A stretch of DNA of 8,313 bases. Source: an uncultured Alistipes sp. GTDB taxonomy: Bacteria > Bacteroidota > Bacteroidia > Bacteroidales > Rikenellaceae. Position numbers and translations under genes: made by a program. Below the pieces are notes generated by a model that saw only the letters and a program-made list of their open reading frames with translations, ran no database searches and was not told where the DNA came from. Location of the stretch: contig CALBKP010000006.1 in the NCBI GenBank assembly GCA_937895825.1, forward strand, positions 1 through 8,313, given 5' to 3'. This document shows positions 6,401-8,313 of this stretch, piece by piece; the stretch's first letter is position 1, and the number at the start of each line of letters is the position of its first letter.

Positions 6401-7565
6401 TGTCAGCATCAACAATGATCTCACCAGCGAAGTTATCGTCGATGCGTACCTCAACCTCAGTAGCAGTAGTGAGGACGTTACCGATAACGGTTGTCAAGTA
6501 GTTACGCTGTACGGGGATATCAGTGTTGAATGTTGTAGACTTGATCTCTGAGCTGTTAGCATAGTCATCGTAAACAGTCATAGTGAAGTGTACGCTGTGC
6601 TGCTGCTCAGATGCAAGGATATAGTCTGTGAAGAGTGTCATGTGAGTATGACGAACATCACCGTTTGCGTTCTTGTACTCATGACCCTTAAGAGCATCAT
6701 AACCAGCATTGTAGAAGTGCTTCTGAAGACCGCCCTTGTCTGCCTCCTTGTAGATCTCGTTGTACTCAGAAACGAAAGTAGTTACGGTGTTCTCAATAGC
6801 ACCAATCTCGCCAGTTACAGCGTTCAATGTCTGAGGCTGAAGAGCAGTGTACTCAACCTTTACAGCGTCGGGGTTAGAGTTGAGGTTGAGCTCGTGGAGG
6901 TCGGTGGCGATAACGCGGAGCTTACCATAAGGACGCTGCAAAACGATGTCGTTCGATTTCGAGTCAGTGATGGTAATGTCCTTAAATGCGAAGTAAGCAT
7001 CAGTAACCTCGTTGTTAATAGCGTTCTCTGTTGTACGCTTAACAGTAATCTCCTGTAATGTGTTGCCGAGGTCGTGGTGCAAACCGAGATTGTTCTGAGT
7101 CTTGAACGATGCTTCATCACTTGCACCCTGCTCAACAAAGTCAGCGAATACTACGAAACGGTAGTTGCGCTTGGGAACAAGGCGAAGCTCGAAAGTAACG
7201 GGCTCGTACTTGTCAACGATGATAACCTGACGATCCTTAACGGGAGCAGTACCAACAACAGCACCGTTAGCAACGTCATAAACCTCCAATACATAACGAA
7301 GGTCAACGTCTGTCCAGTCAACACGGAGATCATCTTTGCTCTCGTTTGCCTGAAGATAGTCGATAGCACCAAAAGCACTATCCAAATCAGCCTGTCCGTC
7401 GGGGGTTACGCCATCCAAGCCTGCACGTGTTGCGAGCTCGGGAGCATTGACAGAAAGCTGGAAGTCGACCTCACCACCAACGCCTACGTTAGCGCCGTCG
7501 AAGTCGTTCTGACATGATGCTAAACCAAGCACCAATGCAGCCAAAGCGAAAAATCTTGCTTTCAT
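3474..7565 (-). CDS. Large surface lipoprotein: fimbrillin-like N-terminal domain plus three right-handed beta-helix modules
   Basis: The 1363-residue protein opens with a lipoprotein signal peptide (MKARFFALAALVLGLASC, acylated Cys18). The acidic QNDFD after the cysteine resembles the Bacteroidetes surface-export signal, so it is probably displayed on the outer membrane. Residues about 30-385 look like a fimbrillin-like domain of the DUF6562 kind (YRFVVFADF at 135-143, RPYGKLRVIATD at 211-222); this assignment is from memory. From about 387 to the end it is a parallel beta-helix with a recurring N-C-x-F/V ladder (for example NNCTFN 514-519, DNCQFN 570-575, ENCVFN 1012-1017). The helix restarts three times with similar openings, near 387, 908 and 1125. 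No type IX secretion domain is seen, and no catalytic site can be named, so adhesion or glycan binding is as likely as lyase activity. The gene is more A/T-rich than its neighbours. Confidence 0.9.
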   Translation of the reverse strand: MKARFFALAALVLGLASCQNDFDGANVGVGGEVDFQLSVNAPELATRAGLDGVTPDGQADLDSAFGAIDYLQANESKDDLRVDWTDVDLRYVLEVYDVANGAVVGTAPVKDRQVIIVDKYEPVTFELRLVPKRNYRFVVFADFVEQGASDEASFKTQNNLGLHHDLGNTLQEITVKRTTENAINNEVTDAYFAFKDITITDSKSNDIVLQRPYGKLRVIATDLHELNLNSNPDAVKVEYTALQPQTLNAVTGEIGAIENTVTTFVSEYNEIYKEADKGGLQKHFYNAGYDALKGHEYKNANGDVRHTHMTLFTDYILASEQQHSVHFTMTVYDDYANSSEIKSTTFNTDIPVQRNYLTTVIGNVLTTATEVEVRIDDNFAGEIIVDADIEDQLEEAAKKKNYVIDLDGDFIWETGAAHGSNPLIPADAITETLTINGNGHKFIATGTGVGAIRLANGGKLILNDLTVVDQSEYHSERGETAWEFTYLEFAGETEFNNCVIDNTVALDGAKAVFNNCTFNDKVTWPSNAGQEYAAWVSNGEVKFNGCKFSGARGIKVHEQYGTEVEEVVVDNCQFNNLSKKPGMAIGTVNAATKIEIKNSVFNNCQPGDQGLFMYETDTNVTTFDFSQTNNTVNAVVASSEVLAKVMKADFHTLNISLNADVAVDVNANVADYYFGGKNTNVITIDGAKVATTAATGAGDNAYTLTFNHKNTDWNYIRFNNDDAKWVIKNVKITNSGANNGPWNRHDISFFNDVELVNVTSDKAIALFGDSDLTNVIISDVHPEDGEAYALWIRPFGQTVNLKNCALLAHESKTTDRGIKIDNQYVNDGEAKVTLNIDGLKVKSQKKAAIMVKSTKGADINIKNIDITEVADDKANAVWVDEDTKQYAGLVTVTGASMIVEGVAPIEGETPEDIQAKLNAAVKEENAVVQLPAGEYTFPNNFAKGVTVICEEGTVFNGKSSLNINGGTVMGATFQSGSDDLAAYYSTINGTYKNCVFNGDLKWSKAGDTVVFENCVFNGPDYALHFDSAVANSHVILKGCEVNSEWRVAIGAAVSMFEAIDTKFTVDGFINLWGKAKFTNCAFNKPYYWICSMDYTEYTNCTCEDRALVADDIRIEDTVIKINDEFYASNNESLKIALEKNASVVNLLAGNYELYGLNFVANNVTLKGVDKANVVLNLENSIYLQNKSVTLENLTYNLNAGKGYTEQAFAFVHHATAFNLKNCNVNRLRLNVYEANIEDCTFTLDTSSGFDGYCIYYYGNNNSTVNVKNSTFATAGKGICIYSESAKAYNLNVDKCSFTSSDSATDKAAIQMHTELGISGNVKITETTATGFADINGGLWNELNNNTKVATDKFDIWVDGTQVH

Positions 7566-7578
7566 TGTAGTTAATGTT

Positions 7579-7587
7579 AAAAAAAAA
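7579..7587. repeat. Nine-base homopolymer just before the giant gene's start codon
   Basis: Nine A on the plus strand (nine T in the transcript) end 13 bases before the start codon at 7565. Tracts this long can slip during replication. Here it lies in the untranslated leader, so a length change would alter ribosome access rather than reading frame. Confidence 0.7.
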
Positions 7588-7670
7588 GTTAATAAGTAAA
7601 ATGTTTAATGTTTCAATAATCGTGTACCAAATGTGATATCAGCGCACCTGTCATAGTATGCACTAAAGCC

Positions 7671-7734
7671 CCATAAACCGCCTAAGGCGAGAGGGCTAAG
7701 TACCCCCTCCCTCAGCGAGTTACGCTGTTTGTGG
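7671..7734. other. Folded three-hairpin element in the leader of the giant gene
   Basis: An outer stem pairs CCATAAAC (7671-7678) with GTTTGTGG (7727-7734): eight pairs with one T-G wobble on the plus strand, or seven plus one A-C mismatch on the minus strand. Inside are three hairpins in a row: CGCC-TAA-GGCG (7679-7689), GAGGG (7691-7695) with CCCTC (7705-7709), and AGCG-AGTTA-CGCT (7714-7726, with G7727 shared with the outer stem). The element is G/C-rich inside a strongly A/T-rich gap. The identity is unknown; it is not a tRNA. It could be a leader regulatory RNA of the lipoprotein gene, a small RNA on the plus strand, or a small mobile palindromic element. Confidence 0.45.
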
Positions 7735-7782
7735 CTTATGTATTACACTCTAAAGTAGTTAGAATGCTTTCATTTGGTAACA

Positions 7783-7790
7783 CAAAGATA
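7783..7790 (-). promoter_or_regulatory. Candidate -7 box for the giant lipoprotein gene
   Basis: On the minus strand this reads TATCTTTG, matching TAnnTTTG. No clear TTG is present 19-20 bases upstream. It is the only good -7 match I found in the gap, and would give a leader of about 210 bases that contains the folded element at 7671-7734. Confidence 0.45.
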
Positions 7791-7874
7791 GTAAAAATAT
7801 GCTATTGTTGTACATAAAAACCGATAAAAATGCTAAATTTTAATATAAATATTAATAGGCTATTGCTCTAAACA

Positions 7875-7911
7875 AAAATATTGCCGATGCATGTTGCACC
7901 GGCAATATTTT
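7875..7911 (-). terminator. Intrinsic terminator of the S46 peptidase gene
   Basis: A 12-bp perfect stem (AAAATATTGCCG, 7875-7886, with 7900-7911) encloses a 13-base loop that can itself form a 4-bp inner hairpin (TGCA-TGT-TGCA, 7888-7898). In the minus-strand transcript it is followed by a T-rich tail (TTTTTGTTT), and it begins 22 bases after the peptidase stop codon, as expected of an intrinsic terminator. Confidence 0.85.
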
Positions 7912-7933
7912 GCGATATTATGGAGATGGCTTG

Positions 7934-8313
7934 TTAGATGCCCATCTCCTGGATAAGCCACTCGGCACCGCCGATCTTGTCGATTACGAATAACACGTAG
8001 CGGATGTCGCAGATGATGTTGCGGCAGAGGGTCTCGTCGAACTCAATATCCGACATTGTAGAGAGCCATGTGCGGTCGAAGTTGATGCCGATAAGCTCGC
8101 CCTTGCCGTTGAGAACGGGTGAGCCCGAGTTACCACCCGTAGTGTGGTTCGTGGCGATGAAGCATACGGGCACGGTGTACTTGCCATTCATCGTAACACC
8201 CCAGCGGCCGTACTCCTTAGTGGCGTAAACGTCGCGTAAGCGCTGAGGGATGTTGTAGTCGTAGATCTCGGGGTTGTCCTTCTCCATGATACCCTCGATG
8301 GTGGTCTGTGGAA
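7934..8313 (-). CDS. Family S46 dipeptidyl-peptidase (DPP11-like), C-terminal part
   Basis: S46 peptidases are periplasmic serine exopeptidases that release dipeptides from peptide N termini in asaccharolytic and proteolytic Bacteroidetes. The gene runs in from the right edge; 125 residues are visible, and the frame is open to the edge (PQTTIEGI precedes the internal Met at 8287). The catalytic-serine motif TTGGNSGSP is present (Ser codon 8126-8128), followed by GELIGINFDRTW, TMSDIEFDETLCRNI and DIRYVLFVIDKIGG. Taking the Ser as Ser655 of the Porphyromonas enzymes, the Arg of NFDR falls at position 673 (codon 8072-8074). Arg there is known to give DPP11 its preference for Asp/Glu, while DPP7 has Gly. 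The DPP11-like assignment rests on that residue and on the TMSD segment; His and Asp of the triad lie outside the window. Confidence 0.93.
   Translation of the reverse strand, partial: PQTTIEGIMEKDNPEIYDYNIPQRLRDVYATKEYGRWGVTMNGKYTVPVCFIATNHTTGGNSGSPVLNGKGELIGINFDRTWLSTMSDIEFDETLCRNIICDIRYVLFVIDKIGGAEWLIQEMGI

Larger units (their letters stand above)
7566..7933. other. 368-base intergenic region between the giant gene and the S46 peptidase
   Basis: Both flanking genes are on the minus strand. From the peptidase side the gap holds the peptidase terminator (7875-7911), a very A/T-rich stretch (7791-7870), the candidate -7 box (7783-7790), the folded G/C-rich element (7671-7734), an A/T-rich leader end with the 8-base direct repeat TTAATGTT (7571-7578 and 7605-7612), and the nine-base homopolymer. 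I see no convincing protein-coding frame in it. Confidence 0.7.

Noticed and set aside
7571..7612. Invertible promoter with flanking inverted repeats, as used for phase variation in Bacteroides
   Set aside because: TTAATGTT occurs twice in the same orientation, not inverted, and I found no inverted pair flanking the candidate promoter and no invertase gene in the window.
7671..7734. A tRNA gene, suggested by the cloverleaf-like pairing
   Set aside because: The T-arm-like loop is 5 bases and lacks GGTTCRA, the first hairpin loop has only 3 bases, and no standard anticodon arm or D-arm bases are present.

Overview
The window looks like a chromosomal segment from a member of the Bacteroidales. 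The support is a set of TAnnTTTG-type promoter boxes, start codons with A/T-rich leaders and no clear Shine-Dalgarno sequence, a surface-lipoprotein signal of the Bacteroidetes kind, a family S46 dipeptidyl-peptidase, and an lpxB gene. An Alistipes-like (Rikenellaceae) host is plausible, but nothing here proves it.

Layout from left to right. Positions 1-248 hold the C-terminal end of trmD (tRNA m1G37 methyltransferase, + strand). A long perfect hairpin at 266-302 separates it from a convergent minus-strand group. That group, in transcription order, is an AraC-family regulator (2963-2085), lpxB (2039-915) and a fumarylacetoacetate-hydrolase-fold protein (905-330); the last two are only 9 bases apart. 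Divergent from the regulator is a 74-residue plus-strand gene (3149-3373) built of five 11-residue amphipathic repeats. Both divergent genes have good Bacteroidetes promoters in the shared 185-base gap. A 13-bp perfect hairpin at 3421-3450 separates the small gene from a very large convergent gene.

Positions 7565-3474 (minus) encode a 1363-residue lipoprotein. It has a lipobox with a surface-export-like signal, an N-terminal fimbrillin-like domain, and about 970 residues of right-handed beta-helix that restarts three times. This gene is clearly more A/T-rich than its neighbours. Its leader is long (about 210 bases from the candidate promoter). The leader holds a G/C-rich element that can fold into a closed three-hairpin structure, and a run of nine T just before the start codon. 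The window ends in the C-terminal part of an S46 dipeptidyl-peptidase (minus strand, DPP11-like), closed by its own hairpin terminator.

The genes do not form one obvious pathway. trmD and lpxB are housekeeping (translation fidelity, lipid A synthesis), the S46 peptidase serves peptide-based nutrition in the periplasm, and the big lipoprotein is probably surface exposed. The least explained parts are the 11-residue-repeat protein with its divergent AraC regulator, the FAH-fold protein that seems to have lost its metal ligands, the beta-helix lipoprotein, and the folded element in its leader.
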